Notes: generated from the letters alone by a model not told the origin. Shown: positions 1-4,855, counted from the stretch's first letter. The stretch is DNA of 7,881 nt from Sulfurovum sp. UBA1140 (GCA_002311915.1 DCAF01000016.1:25680-33560); one strand, 5' to 3'. Program-made: numbers and translations.

Positions 1-222
1 AACCCACTTAAAGGTAAAGCTTTAACAAATATGAGAACATCAGGTACTGATGAAGCTGTTAAGCTTGTTAAGCCAAGACAAATCACGCTTGAATCTGCTA
101 TGGAGTGGATTGAAGATGATGAGCTTATTGAGATTACACCTCTTAGTGTAAGAATTCGTAAAAAATCTCTTGATCCAGTTGTTCGTAAAAGAGCAGCTAG
201 AGATAAGAAAAACTCTAAGTAG
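1..222 (+). CDS. typA: TypA/BipA translational GTPase, C-terminal end (partial at left edge)
   Basis: The frame is open from the first base and gives 73 residues before a TAG stop. It begins NPLKGKALTNMRTSGTDEA and includes LESAMEWIEDDELIEITP and VRIRKKSLDP. These are hallmark C-terminal segments of TypA/BipA, a GTPase related to EF-G and LepA that binds the ribosome and is linked to stress response and large-subunit assembly. Only the C-terminal domain is present here; the GTPase and EF-G-like domains lie left of the window, as the family is about 600 residues long. The tail is basic (RKRAARDKKNSK), as usual for this family. A stem-loop and T-run follow 14 bases after the stop, so this is probably the end of its transcript. 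The identification rests on memory of the family, not on a search. Confidence 0.93.
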   Translation, partial: NPLKGKALTNMRTSGTDEAVKLVKPRQITLESAMEWIEDDELIEITPLSVRIRKKSLDPVVRKRAARDKKNSK

Positions 223-235
223 TATTTAAATATTT

Positions 236-283
236 TAGAGGAATCAGCATTAAGTCTGACTCCTCTAGCCCTTCATTTTTTTT
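236..283 (+). terminator. Probable intrinsic terminator of typA
   Basis: TAGAGGA (236-242) pairs perfectly with TCCTCTA (261-267). After a single A/C mismatch the stem continues as TCAG (244-247) with CTGA (256-259), closing an 8-base loop. A run of eight T follows at 276-283. The T-run begins 8 bases after the stem, further than in a classical intrinsic terminator, so efficiency is uncertain, but placement just after the typA stop supports the role. Confidence 0.7.
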
Positions 284-353
284 CAAGCATATTTTATTAT
301 ATTTTTGTTACTATCACTTATCATATATATTATATATGGTTATTTGAAAATAA
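284..353. other. Very AT-rich spacer, no gene seen
   Basis: This stretch is almost entirely A and T, with alternating TATATATT runs. All plus-strand frames close quickly; the only ATG (336) gives a three-codon frame. It could include a promoter for the small reading frames that follow, but none can be singled out. It forms the left part of a 431-base gap between typA and the tRNA gene; the rest of that gap is covered by the following two entries. Confidence 0.6.
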
Positions 354-554
354 TTTATATTAAAAAAGCTTCAATGCATTAAAGAGAGCATTGATAAAAA
401 TGTTACCTTAGATGAGAATATTAAGATTATCAAAGAGAAACTTCATCATGATAAGTATGAGATTATGCTCTTTTTAAAGACACTTAATAAATTTATTATT
501 ATTGATGGATGTTCTTATCGGGATTATGCTGAGACGAGGTATCCTTGGAGATAG
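354..554 (+). pseudogene. Start-less 66-codon reading frame, probable gene remnant
   Basis: The frame stays open from the stop at 351-353 to a TAG at 552-554. It encodes a charged, coding-looking sequence with segments such as LDENIKIIKEKLHHDKYEIM and SYRDYAETRYPWR. There is no ATG, GTG or TTG start before the internal Met of YEIM, and no coding continuation upstream in another frame, so an intact gene is unlikely. At this base composition a 66-codon open frame is uncommon by chance but not impossible. I do not recognise the family. It ends three bases before an ATG that opens the next small frame in the same phase, and it lies at the 3' side of a tRNA gene, where integrated elements often leave fragments. 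A chance ORF is the main alternative. Confidence 0.35.
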
Positions 555-620
555 ATAATGAAAAACCTGCATACCAAACTGGAAAAATATGCTCAAAAGT
601 GTGACGAGGTATTTAGGAGA
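533..620 (+). repeat. Imperfect direct repeat of 18-19 bases
   Basis: GACGAGGTATCCTTGGAGA at 533-551 and GACGAGGTATTTAGGAGA at 603-620 share ten identical bases, then differ over a 3-4 base insert, then share GGAGA. The copies start 70 bases apart and fall in different reading phases of the two small frames. A local duplication is possible; chance similarity is not excluded. Confidence 0.4.
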
Positions 621-686
621 GTTGATACTAACGAAAAGCTAAAAGGAGTTTTATGGCAGAGAGGAAGGGATTCGAACCCTCGATGA
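558..686 (+). CDS. Possible small ORF running antisense into tRNA-Ser (42 codons)
   Basis: ATG at 558 has a GGAG at 547-550, seven bases upstream, and opens a frame starting MKNLHTKLEKYAQKCDEVFRR. The first 30 or so residues look like an ordinary charged helical protein. The last 11 codons lie inside the tRNA-Ser gene read on the wrong strand and are therefore dictated by tRNA sequence. This pattern suggests a gene cut off by the tRNA, such as the stub of an element once inserted there, rather than a functional protein. It is in the same phase as the start-less frame that ends at 554, separated from it by a TAG and one codon, so the two may be pieces of one decayed gene. No family is recognised, and it may not be expressed. 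Confidence 0.25.
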   Translation: MKNLHTKLEKYAQKCDEVFRRVDTNEKLKGVLWQRGRDSNPR

Positions 687-741
687 GTTGCCCCATACAC
701 GAGTTCCAGTCGTGCGCCTTCGACCACTCGGCCACCTCTCT
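654..741 (-). tRNA. tRNA-Ser(GGA)
   Basis: Read on the minus strand, a perfect 7-bp acceptor stem (AGAGAGG with CCTCTCT) encloses GGCCGAGTGG of the D arm and an anticodon stem CACGA/TCGTG around the loop CTGGAAC. The long variable arm that marks class II tRNAs follows, then a T arm with loop TTCGAAT. The loop gives anticodon GGA, which reads UCC and UCU serine codons. Position 73 is G, a serine identity element, and CCA is encoded at 656-654. An extended -10 box lies upstream on the same strand. No convincing hairpin terminator is visible downstream. Confidence 0.97.
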
Positions 742-758
742 ATTGGTTGAAGAGCAGA

Positions 759-764
759 ATTATA
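759..764 (-). promoter_or_regulatory. -10 box of the tRNA-Ser promoter
   Basis: On the minus strand the sequence is TGCTATAAT: a consensus TATAAT preceded by the extended TG motif, about 18 bases before the first tRNA nucleotide at 741. No TTGACA-like -35 is present, which is normal for the main sigma factor of Campylobacterota. Transcription should start near 752. Confidence 0.7.
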
Positions 765-817
765 GCAAATAGTTTTTAAAAACTACTAAATTTAATCTTT
801 TATAAGTTATCTTTGGT

Positions 818-823
818 TATTAT
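818..823 (+). promoter_or_regulatory. -10 box of the SRP RNA promoter
   Basis: TATTAT at 818-823 lies 7 bases before position 830, the base at which the paired SRP RNA helix begins, so start site and structure agree. TATAAG at 801-806 is an alternative that would add a longer 5' leader. There is no clear -35. This promoter is divergent from that of tRNA-Ser, with about 50 bases between the two -10 boxes. Confidence 0.55.
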
Positions 824-828
824 GGCAT

Positions 829-933
829 TGCCTCTTTTAGACCTATGCAATGGCATTGGTGGACAATGGGTCAGGATGGGAACATAGCAGCCCACCTACC
901 TTTGCTGTGTGCCGTAGGGATCTGGAAGGGGTA
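829..933 (+). ncRNA. ffs: Signal recognition particle RNA (4.5S, small bacterial type)
   Basis: This RNA scaffolds Ffh to form the signal recognition particle, which brings ribosomes making membrane and secreted proteins to FtsY at the membrane. The conserved domain IV hairpin is complete: TGGG (867-870) pairs with CCCA (891-894), followed by T-CAGG (871-875), a 3-bp stem ATG/CAT, the GGAA tetraloop (879-882) and AGCAG (886-890). The CAGG/AGCAG internal loop is the Ffh-binding site. The outer helix pairs 831-841 with 931-921 without interruption (several G-U pairs), then 842-846 with 919-914 around two bulges. There is no Alu domain, so this is the short form. The exact ends are inferred from the outer helix. 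The gene is convergent with the ATPase gene on its right and divergent from tRNA-Ser on its left. Confidence 0.93.
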
Positions 934-950
934 TTTTTACTCCTTTTTTT
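928..950 (+). terminator. Intrinsic terminator of the SRP RNA gene
   Basis: GGGGTA (928-933) pairs with TACTCC (938-943) around a TTTT loop, followed directly by seven T (944-950). The left arm is also the 3' strand of the SRP RNA outer helix, so the terminator fold and the mature SRP fold compete for the same bases. The T-run overlaps the stop codon of the convergent ATPase gene (949-951). Confidence 0.88.
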
Positions 951-2028
951 AATTCTCATTATTAATAATAATCCACTCATAAAATGGCAATGCTTCAAAC
1001 TCTATATTTTCAATTTTAAACTCATAATGATTCGTAACTGTTACAATATAAACTTTCTGAATATGATTTTTTTTATAATGAGCAAATCGTCCATGTGCTT
1101 TTTTCCATAGGCTCTCTTCCGTCTGAAAAGGAGCAGGAATAATGAGTTGATGGATTTTGGTTAAATACCCTATTGTCCCAAAAGAGTTAAACTCTATTTT
1201 ATGTTTAATAAGCGATAGGGCAACCATGGTGTCAAACTGTTTAGGGAAGCTTTGGGTAAGTGTTAAATATTTTGCCAATGCAAAATCAAAAAATAACAAT
1301 TTTTTTTGGCTTGGATTAATTTTATCGGATATAAAGGTGATAATTCTTTTCTCGTTAAATATCTGTATCTGTTTATAGATAAGATCTTTTGAAATTTTGT
1401 ATCGCTCTTTAGCATAGGTATAGAGTTGAAATGTGGTAATGGTTGCACCGTTGAAGTGTGCCAAGACATTAAGCAATTTTTGTTCGGATTCATTAAAATG
1501 ACTCTGAATAAAGTTTTGAAAGAGTTGCTCTTTGGGTACGGATTGAATGGCAAGTGCAGGAAGGGTTCCTTGTCGTAAAAAAAGATTAAATATTTGTGTT
1601 TCAGAGCCTCGTTTTTGAAAAGAGAAAAACTCTTCATAGTCAAGGAGTGGAAGTTCAAGATTTTCAAATGATGCTTCATAATTGTAAAATCTATCAGAGA
1701 CAATAATAATCTTTTTAGCAGAGGGTAAAAACTCAAAATACTCATGTTGATAATGGTCTAAGATGAGCAATTCAATTTTGTTGGCTTGAATAAATCCTTC
1801 TACATCCTCTTCCATCATGTCTCGGAACTGAAACTTTGGATCTAAGAAATCAATATAGAGAACATCTTCAGGGTCATAATGCATCATGTAATCAAGAACC
1901 AGTGAACTTTTTCCTGAAGCAGGGGAGCCATACACAAGTATTTTATCTTTTTGAGGAATATTAAATTTACGTTGATGGTAAGTAGAGATGCTATTGTTGC
2001 GGTCATAAAAGTATTCTAAAAGTTCCAT
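949..2028 (-). CDS. P-loop ATPase of the AAA_14/DUF4143 type (archaeal-type ATP-binding protein)
   Basis: The product is 359 residues. Walker A is GSPASGKS at residues 34-41. A Walker B-like strand, IELLILD, ends at Asp91 and is followed by His92 where this family normally has Glu. A sensor-like strand KKIIIVSDR spans 105-113. The segment LPLLDYEEFFSF (126-137) and GTLPALA (154-160) match the family's L-L-ef and GG-P signatures. Residues 179-235 look like a winged helix, and the C-terminal part ends in FEALPFYEWI, like the nuclease-like DUF4143 region, though without clear catalytic residues. The start is supported by AAGGAG six bases upstream (2040-2035). It is a single cytoplasmic gene with no signal peptide or membrane segment seen. 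The physiological role of such ATPases is mostly unknown, and I infer none here. It is divergent from the ribosomal operon and convergent with the SRP RNA gene. Confidence 0.82.
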   Translation of the reverse strand: MELLEYFYDRNNSISTYHQRKFNIPQKDKILVYGSPASGKSSLVLDYMMHYDPEDVLYIDFLDPKFQFRDMMEEDVEGFIQANKIELLILDHYQHEYFEFLPSAKKIIIVSDRFYNYEASFENLELPLLDYEEFFSFQKRGSETQIFNLFLRQGTLPALAIQSVPKEQLFQNFIQSHFNESEQKLLNVLAHFNGATITTFQLYTYAKERYKISKDLIYKQIQIFNEKRIITFISDKINPSQKKLLFFDFALAKYLTLTQSFPKQFDTMVALSLIKHKIEFNSFGTIGYLTKIHQLIIPAPFQTEESLWKKAHGRFAHYKKNHIQKVYIVTVTNHYEFKIENIEFEALPFYEWIIINNEN

Positions 2029-2049
2029 TGAATGCTCCTTGTAGAGTAG

Positions 2050-2055
2050 ATTATA
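2050..2055 (-). promoter_or_regulatory. -10 box of the ATPase gene promoter
   Basis: On the minus strand the sequence is TGTTATAAT: consensus TATAAT with the extended TG motif, and no clear -35. Transcription would begin near 2043, leaving a leader of about 15 bases that contains the AAGGAG ribosome binding site. Confidence 0.65.
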
Positions 2056-2071
2056 ACAAACATATTAATAT

Positions 2072-2090
2072 TTTCCTTTTAAAAAGGAAA
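2072..2090. repeat. Inverted repeat in the divergent promoter region
   Basis: TTTCCTTTT (2072-2080) is the exact reverse complement of AAAAGGAAA (2082-2090) around one base. It sits just upstream of the minus-strand ATPase -10 box. It is made mostly of A and T, so it could be an operator, a weak hairpin or only composition. Confidence 0.5.
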
Positions 2091-2102
2091 CAAAATTCAG
2101 AA

Positions 2103-2136
2103 AGAGGAGAGTTTTATCTTAAAACAACTCTCCTCT
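2103..2136. repeat. Perfect 11-bp inverted repeat with 12-base spacer
   Basis: AGAGGAGAGTT (2103-2113) and AACTCTCCTCT (2126-2136) are exact reverse complements. On the plus strand the repeat is followed by AAAAG, so it is not a rightward terminator. On the minus strand it is followed by a moderately T-rich stretch, which makes a weak leftward terminator possible. Its right arm covers the position where a -35 would lie for the rpsJ -10 box at 2152-2157, so an operator is another possibility. If transcription starts further upstream, it would be a leader hairpin. Confidence 0.75.
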
Positions 2137-2151
2137 AAAAGTTAATCAAGG

Positions 2152-2157
2152 TACAAT
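2152..2157 (+). promoter_or_regulatory. Probable -10 box of the S10 operon promoter
   Basis: TACAAT at 2152-2157 differs from consensus at one base and lies 72 bases before the rpsJ start. Transcription would begin near 2164, giving a leader of about 66 bases. No -35 is recognisable. A start further left, near the TATTAA at 2063-2068, cannot be excluded. Confidence 0.55.
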
Positions 2158-2173
2158 ACGACTCCAAATTTTA

Positions 2174-2206
2174 GTTAAGGAAGCCATGCGTATTGGTAAA
2201 CTTAAC
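2174..2206 (+). promoter_or_regulatory. Candidate leader hairpin of the S10 operon mRNA
   Basis: GTTAAG (2174-2179) pairs with CTTAAC (2201-2206). Inside, GCCA (2183-2186) pairs with TGGT (2194-2197, one G-U), separated from the outer stem by a symmetric GAA/AAA internal loop; the apical loop is seven bases. In Escherichia coli the S10 operon is autoregulated by L4 through a leader structure; no equivalent is known to me for this phylum, so an autoregulatory role is only an inference from position. Confidence 0.45.
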
Positions 2207-2224
2207 GAGTTCTTTATAAGGTAA
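2186..2224 (+). CDS. Possible 12-residue upstream ORF in the S10 leader
   Basis: ATG at 2186 opens the frame MRIGKLNEFFIR and stops at TAA 2222-2224, five bases before the rpsJ ATG. AAGGA at 2177-2181 lies four bases upstream, a short but usable spacing. The Shine-Dalgarno sits in the left arm of the leader hairpin, and the ORF passes through the rpsJ ribosome binding site (TAAGG, 2217-2221). If translated, it would couple ribosome traffic to rpsJ initiation. It shows no run of a single amino acid as in classical attenuators. It may be a chance frame. Confidence 0.3.
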   Translation: MRIGKLNEFFIR

Positions 2225-2229
2225 AATAA

Positions 2230-2541
2230 ATGGAAAAAATCAGATTAAAGCTTAAGGCTTATGATCATCGTGTTTTAGATAGATCAGTTGCTTCTATTGT
2301 AGAAGCTGTTAGACGAACAGGTGCAGAGCTTATTGGCCCAGTACCAATGCCTACTAAAATTAAAAAGTACACTGTACTTAAATCGCCACACGTTAATAAA
2401 GATGCACGTGAGCAGTTTGAGATTAGAGTTCATGCAAGAATGATTGATATTGTTTCAGCAACACCAGATACTATTGATTCACTTATGAAGTTGGATTTAG
2501 CACCTGAAGTTGATGTTGAAATTAGATCAATGGACAAATAG
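2230..2541 (+). CDS. rpsJ: 30S ribosomal protein S10 (also transcription factor NusE)
   Basis: This is the first gene of the S10-spc operon. The 103-residue product has the normal family length. It begins MEKIRLKLKAYDHRVLDRS and carries the conserved core GPVPMPTKIKKYTVLKSPHV and REQFEIRVHARMIDI, the loop and strand region that binds 16S rRNA in the 30S head. In other bacteria S10 also joins NusB in antitermination and NusG in coupling transcription to translation. The start at 2230 has TAAGG at 2217-2221, eight bases upstream, and matches the family N-terminus. rplC follows ten bases after its stop. Confidence 0.98.
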   Translation: MEKIRLKLKAYDHRVLDRSVASIVEAVRRTGAELIGPVPMPTKIKKYTVLKSPHVNKDAREQFEIRVHARMIDIVSATPDTIDSLMKLDLAPEVDVEIRSMDK

Positions 2542-2551
2542 GAGTAGATGG

Positions 2552-3133
2552 ATGGAATTTATTATTGAAAAAATAGGTATGAGCAGAACTGTTGGCGTAC
2601 CAAGTGTTCCTGTAACACTTTTAAAAGTTATCGAAACTAAAGTTTGTGAAGTGCGTGAAGATGGTAAAGCATTGGTTGCATATCATAATAGCAAAAAAAT
2701 GAATAAAAGTATCGAAGGTCAACAGGCTAAATTTGGTATTGATAAAGAGTTTAACAAGTTTATGACAATCACTGTGGCAGAAGGTACAGAGGCTGGAGAC
2801 TATTCAGTAGAAGCATTGGCATCTGCAGGGTTAGTAAAAACTTCATTAAATACTAAAGGTCGTGGTTTTTCTGGTGGTATGAAGCGTCACAACTTTGGTG
2901 GTGGACCTGGTTCTCATGGACATAGAATGGGTAGAAGAATCGGTTCTATTGGTAATGCAGAGTGGCCTGGACGTGTACAAAAAGGTAAGAAAATGCCTGG
3001 TCAATATGGTAACACACAAGTTACAGTTAAGAATGATGTAGTTTCATTTGATGCTGAAAACGGAATATTAGTATTAAAAGGTTCAATCCCTGGTCACAAT
3101 GGTGCACGTGGATTGGTAAGGATTGTTAAATAA
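2552..3133 (+). CDS. rplC: 50S ribosomal protein L3
   Basis: L3 is an early assembly protein whose extended loop reaches the peptidyl transferase centre. The product from 2552 is 193 residues. It has TKGRGFSGGMKRHNF (101-115), the glycine-rich loop with GSHGHR and GSIGNAEWPGRV, and GKKMPGQYGN, where Gln151 is the residue methylated by PrmB in some bacteria. Longer in-frame starts exist at 2510 and 2513 but lie inside rpsJ and would add a non-homologous extension. The ATG at 2552 has GGAG seven bases upstream and gives MEFIIEKIGMSRT, close to the Campylobacter N-terminus. The stop shares one base with the rplD start. Confidence 0.97.
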   Translation: MEFIIEKIGMSRTVGVPSVPVTLLKVIETKVCEVREDGKALVAYHNSKKMNKSIEGQQAKFGIDKEFNKFMTITVAEGTEAGDYSVEALASAGLVKTSLNTKGRGFSGGMKRHNFGGGPGSHGHRMGRRIGSIGNAEWPGRVQKGKKMPGQYGNTQVTVKNDVVSFDAENGILVLKGSIPGHNGARGLVRIVK

Positions 3134-3726
3134 TGAGTACAACAGTAATTAAAACAAGTGACCTTCCACAGGCATTTTTAGAAGTTCACCCACATAACCT
3201 TTACTTGTATTGTAAATCTTATGCAGCTGGTTTAAGAGCAAATACTGCACACACAAAAACACGTTCTGATGTTCGTGGTGGTGGTAAAAAGCCTTGGGCT
3301 CAAAAAGGTGGAGGACGTGCAAGAGCAGGTTCTTTAAGATCTCCAATTTTTGTTGGTGGTGGTGTTGCTTTTGGTCCTAAAAATAACAGAAACTACAACC
3401 AAAAAGTAAACAAAAAGCAAAAAAGATTGGCATTAATGCATGCATTGGCTGACTTGGTTGCAAATGATAAACTTTTGGTAGTAGATTCTATCTTGATTGA
3501 ATCAGGAAAAACAAAAGATGCACAAGTATTTGTTGATGGTTTTAACCAAAGAGATGTATTGGTGATTAAAGAGTTAATTGATGACAAAACATTTTTGGCA
3601 TTTAGAAACCTTCAAAATGCATATTTAATTGAACCAAATGAATTAAATGCATACCTTGCGGCTGCTTATCACTCTGTAGTGATTGAAAAAGCTGTTTGGG
3701 ATACAATCGTAAGTAAGGAGAGCTAG
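3133..3726 (+). CDS. rplD: 50S ribosomal protein L4
   Basis: L4 binds 23S rRNA domain I; its extended loop lines the exit tunnel beside L22. In Escherichia coli it also represses its own operon, which is not established in this phylum. The 197-residue product has the conserved loop at about 40-82, including HTKTRSDVRGGGKKPWAQKG, GRARAGSLRSP and GGGVAFGP, then KKQKRLALMHAL and a Rossmann-like C-terminal half. The start ATG overlaps the rplC stop in TAATG, which favours termination-reinitiation, with AAGGA ten bases upstream. The N-terminus is somewhat longer and more diverged than in enterics, as in other Campylobacterota. Confidence 0.96.
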   Translation: MSTTVIKTSDLPQAFLEVHPHNLYLYCKSYAAGLRANTAHTKTRSDVRGGGKKPWAQKGGGRARAGSLRSPIFVGGGVAFGPKNNRNYNQKVNKKQKRLALMHALADLVANDKLLVVDSILIESGKTKDAQVFVDGFNQRDVLVIKELIDDKTFLAFRNLQNAYLIEPNELNAYLAAAYHSVVIEKAVWDTIVSKES

Positions 3727-4008
3727 ATGGCAGATATTACAGATATTAAATCAATATTATATACAGAGAAGACTCTTGCACTTCAAGAAGATGGTGTTAT
3801 TGTTGTTCAAACAAGTCCAAGAATGACTAAAAATAGTCTAAAAGCAGTTTTCAAAGAGTATTTTGGTGTTAAACCATTGAGAGTAAATTCAATGAGAGTT
3901 AACGGTAAAGTTAAAAGATTTAAAGGTATCGAAGGTAAAAGACCAGACTTGAAAAAGTTTTATGTTTATTTACCAGAAGATGCAAAAATTGACAGTTTAG
4001 CAGTATAA
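3727..4008 (+). CDS. rplW: 50S ribosomal protein L23
   Basis: L23 sits at the rim of the polypeptide exit tunnel and is the docking site for trigger factor and for the SRP, whose RNA is encoded on the left side of this window. The product is 93 residues, the usual size. It carries ILYTEKT near the N-terminus, a typical L23 rRNA-binding start, and PRMTKNSLKAVFKEYFGVKP and VNGKVKRFKG of the beta-alpha core. The ATG directly follows the rplD stop, with AAGGAG (3715-3720) six bases upstream inside rplD. Confidence 0.96.
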   Translation: MADITDIKSILYTEKTLALQEDGVIVVQTSPRMTKNSLKAVFKEYFGVKPLRVNSMRVNGKVKRFKGIEGKRPDLKKFYVYLPEDAKIDSLAV

Positions 4009-4018
4009 GGAAGAGTAA

Positions 4019-4846
4019 ATGGCAATTAAATCATATAAACCAACCACTCCAGGTAGACGTTATATTACTAACCTTGACAGTGGTGACATCACTGCAAAAG
4101 CAAGTGTTAGAAGTCTTCTGAAAAAGCTTCCTCGAAGTGCAGGTAGAAACTCTAATGGTAGAATCACATCTCGTCACAGAGAGGGTGGAGCTAAGAAACT
4201 ATACAGAATTATTGACTTTAAAAGAGATAAATTTGGAATCGAAGGAACAGTAGCAACTGTTGAGTACGACCCATATAGAACTTGTAGAATCTGTTTGGTT
4301 AAATACGTTGATGGTGATAGAAGATATGTTCTTCAAGCCAAAGGGTTGAAAGTTGGAGATAAAATCATGTCAGCTGAGTCTGGTCTTGATATTAAAACTG
4401 GAAACTGTATGCGTCTTAAAGCAATCCCTGTTGGAACCTTGGTTCACAATATTGAACTTAACATTGGTCAGGGTGGTACTATCGCTCGTTCAGCTGGTGG
4501 TTATGCACAAATTATGGGTAGAGATGGTAAATACGTTTCATTAAGACTTCCATCTGGAGAGATGAGATATGTTCTTGGTGAGTGTTTAGCAACCATCGGC
4601 AGTGTTGGATCTGAAGATTGGGCTAACGTTGTTGGTGGTAAAGCTGGTCGTCAAAGACACAGAGGTATTAGACCACAAACTAGAGGGTCTGCGATGAACC
4701 CAATAGATCACCCACATGGTGGTGGTGAAGGTAAAACCAACTCTGGACGACATCCTGTTACTCCATGGGGTATGCCTACTAAAGGTTATAAGACTCGTAA
4801 GAAAAAAGCTAGTGATAAGTTAATTATCTCTAAGAGAAAGAAGTAA
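4019..4846 (+). CDS. rplB: 50S ribosomal protein L2
   Basis: L2 is one of the most conserved large-subunit proteins, needed for subunit association and peptidyl transferase activity. The product is 275 residues, normal for the family. It starts MAIKSYKPTTPGRR and has GRNSNGRITSRHREGGAKK, the OB and SH3-like barrels, and the C-terminal HPHGGGEG at 231-238 with the histidine associated with the catalytic centre, followed by the basic tail TRKKK and SKRKK. AAGGA at 4007-4011 overlaps the rplW stop and is seven bases from the ATG. Confidence 0.99.
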   Translation: MAIKSYKPTTPGRRYITNLDSGDITAKASVRSLLKKLPRSAGRNSNGRITSRHREGGAKKLYRIIDFKRDKFGIEGTVATVEYDPYRTCRICLVKYVDGDRRYVLQAKGLKVGDKIMSAESGLDIKTGNCMRLKAIPVGTLVHNIELNIGQGGTIARSAGGYAQIMGRDGKYVSLRLPSGEMRYVLGECLATIGSVGSEDWANVVGGKAGRQRHRGIRPQTRGSAMNPIDHPHGGGEGKTNSGRHPVTPWGMPTKGYKTRKKKASDKLIISKRKK

Positions 4847-4855
4847 GGGTAAGAG

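Noticed and set aside
771..784. Perfect 14-base palindrome AGTTTTTAAAAACT between tRNA-Ser and the SRP RNA gene
   Set aside because: It is nearly all A and T in the upstream region of the tRNA promoter, so composition is a sufficient explanation.
850..1110. 86-codon plus-strand frame starting inside the SRP RNA
   Set aside because: It overlaps the conserved SRP RNA domain and the antisense of the ATPase 3' end; the sequence is low-complexity and shows no protein features.
1263..1745. 160-codon minus-strand frame within the ATPase gene
   Set aside because: It is a second frame on the same strand as the clearly coding ATPase, lacks family features and has no ribosome site.
2510..2551. Longer start for rplC inside rpsJ
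   Set aside because: The extra residues are the rpsJ 3' end read in another frame; the ATG at 2552 has a good ribosome site and the family N-terminus.
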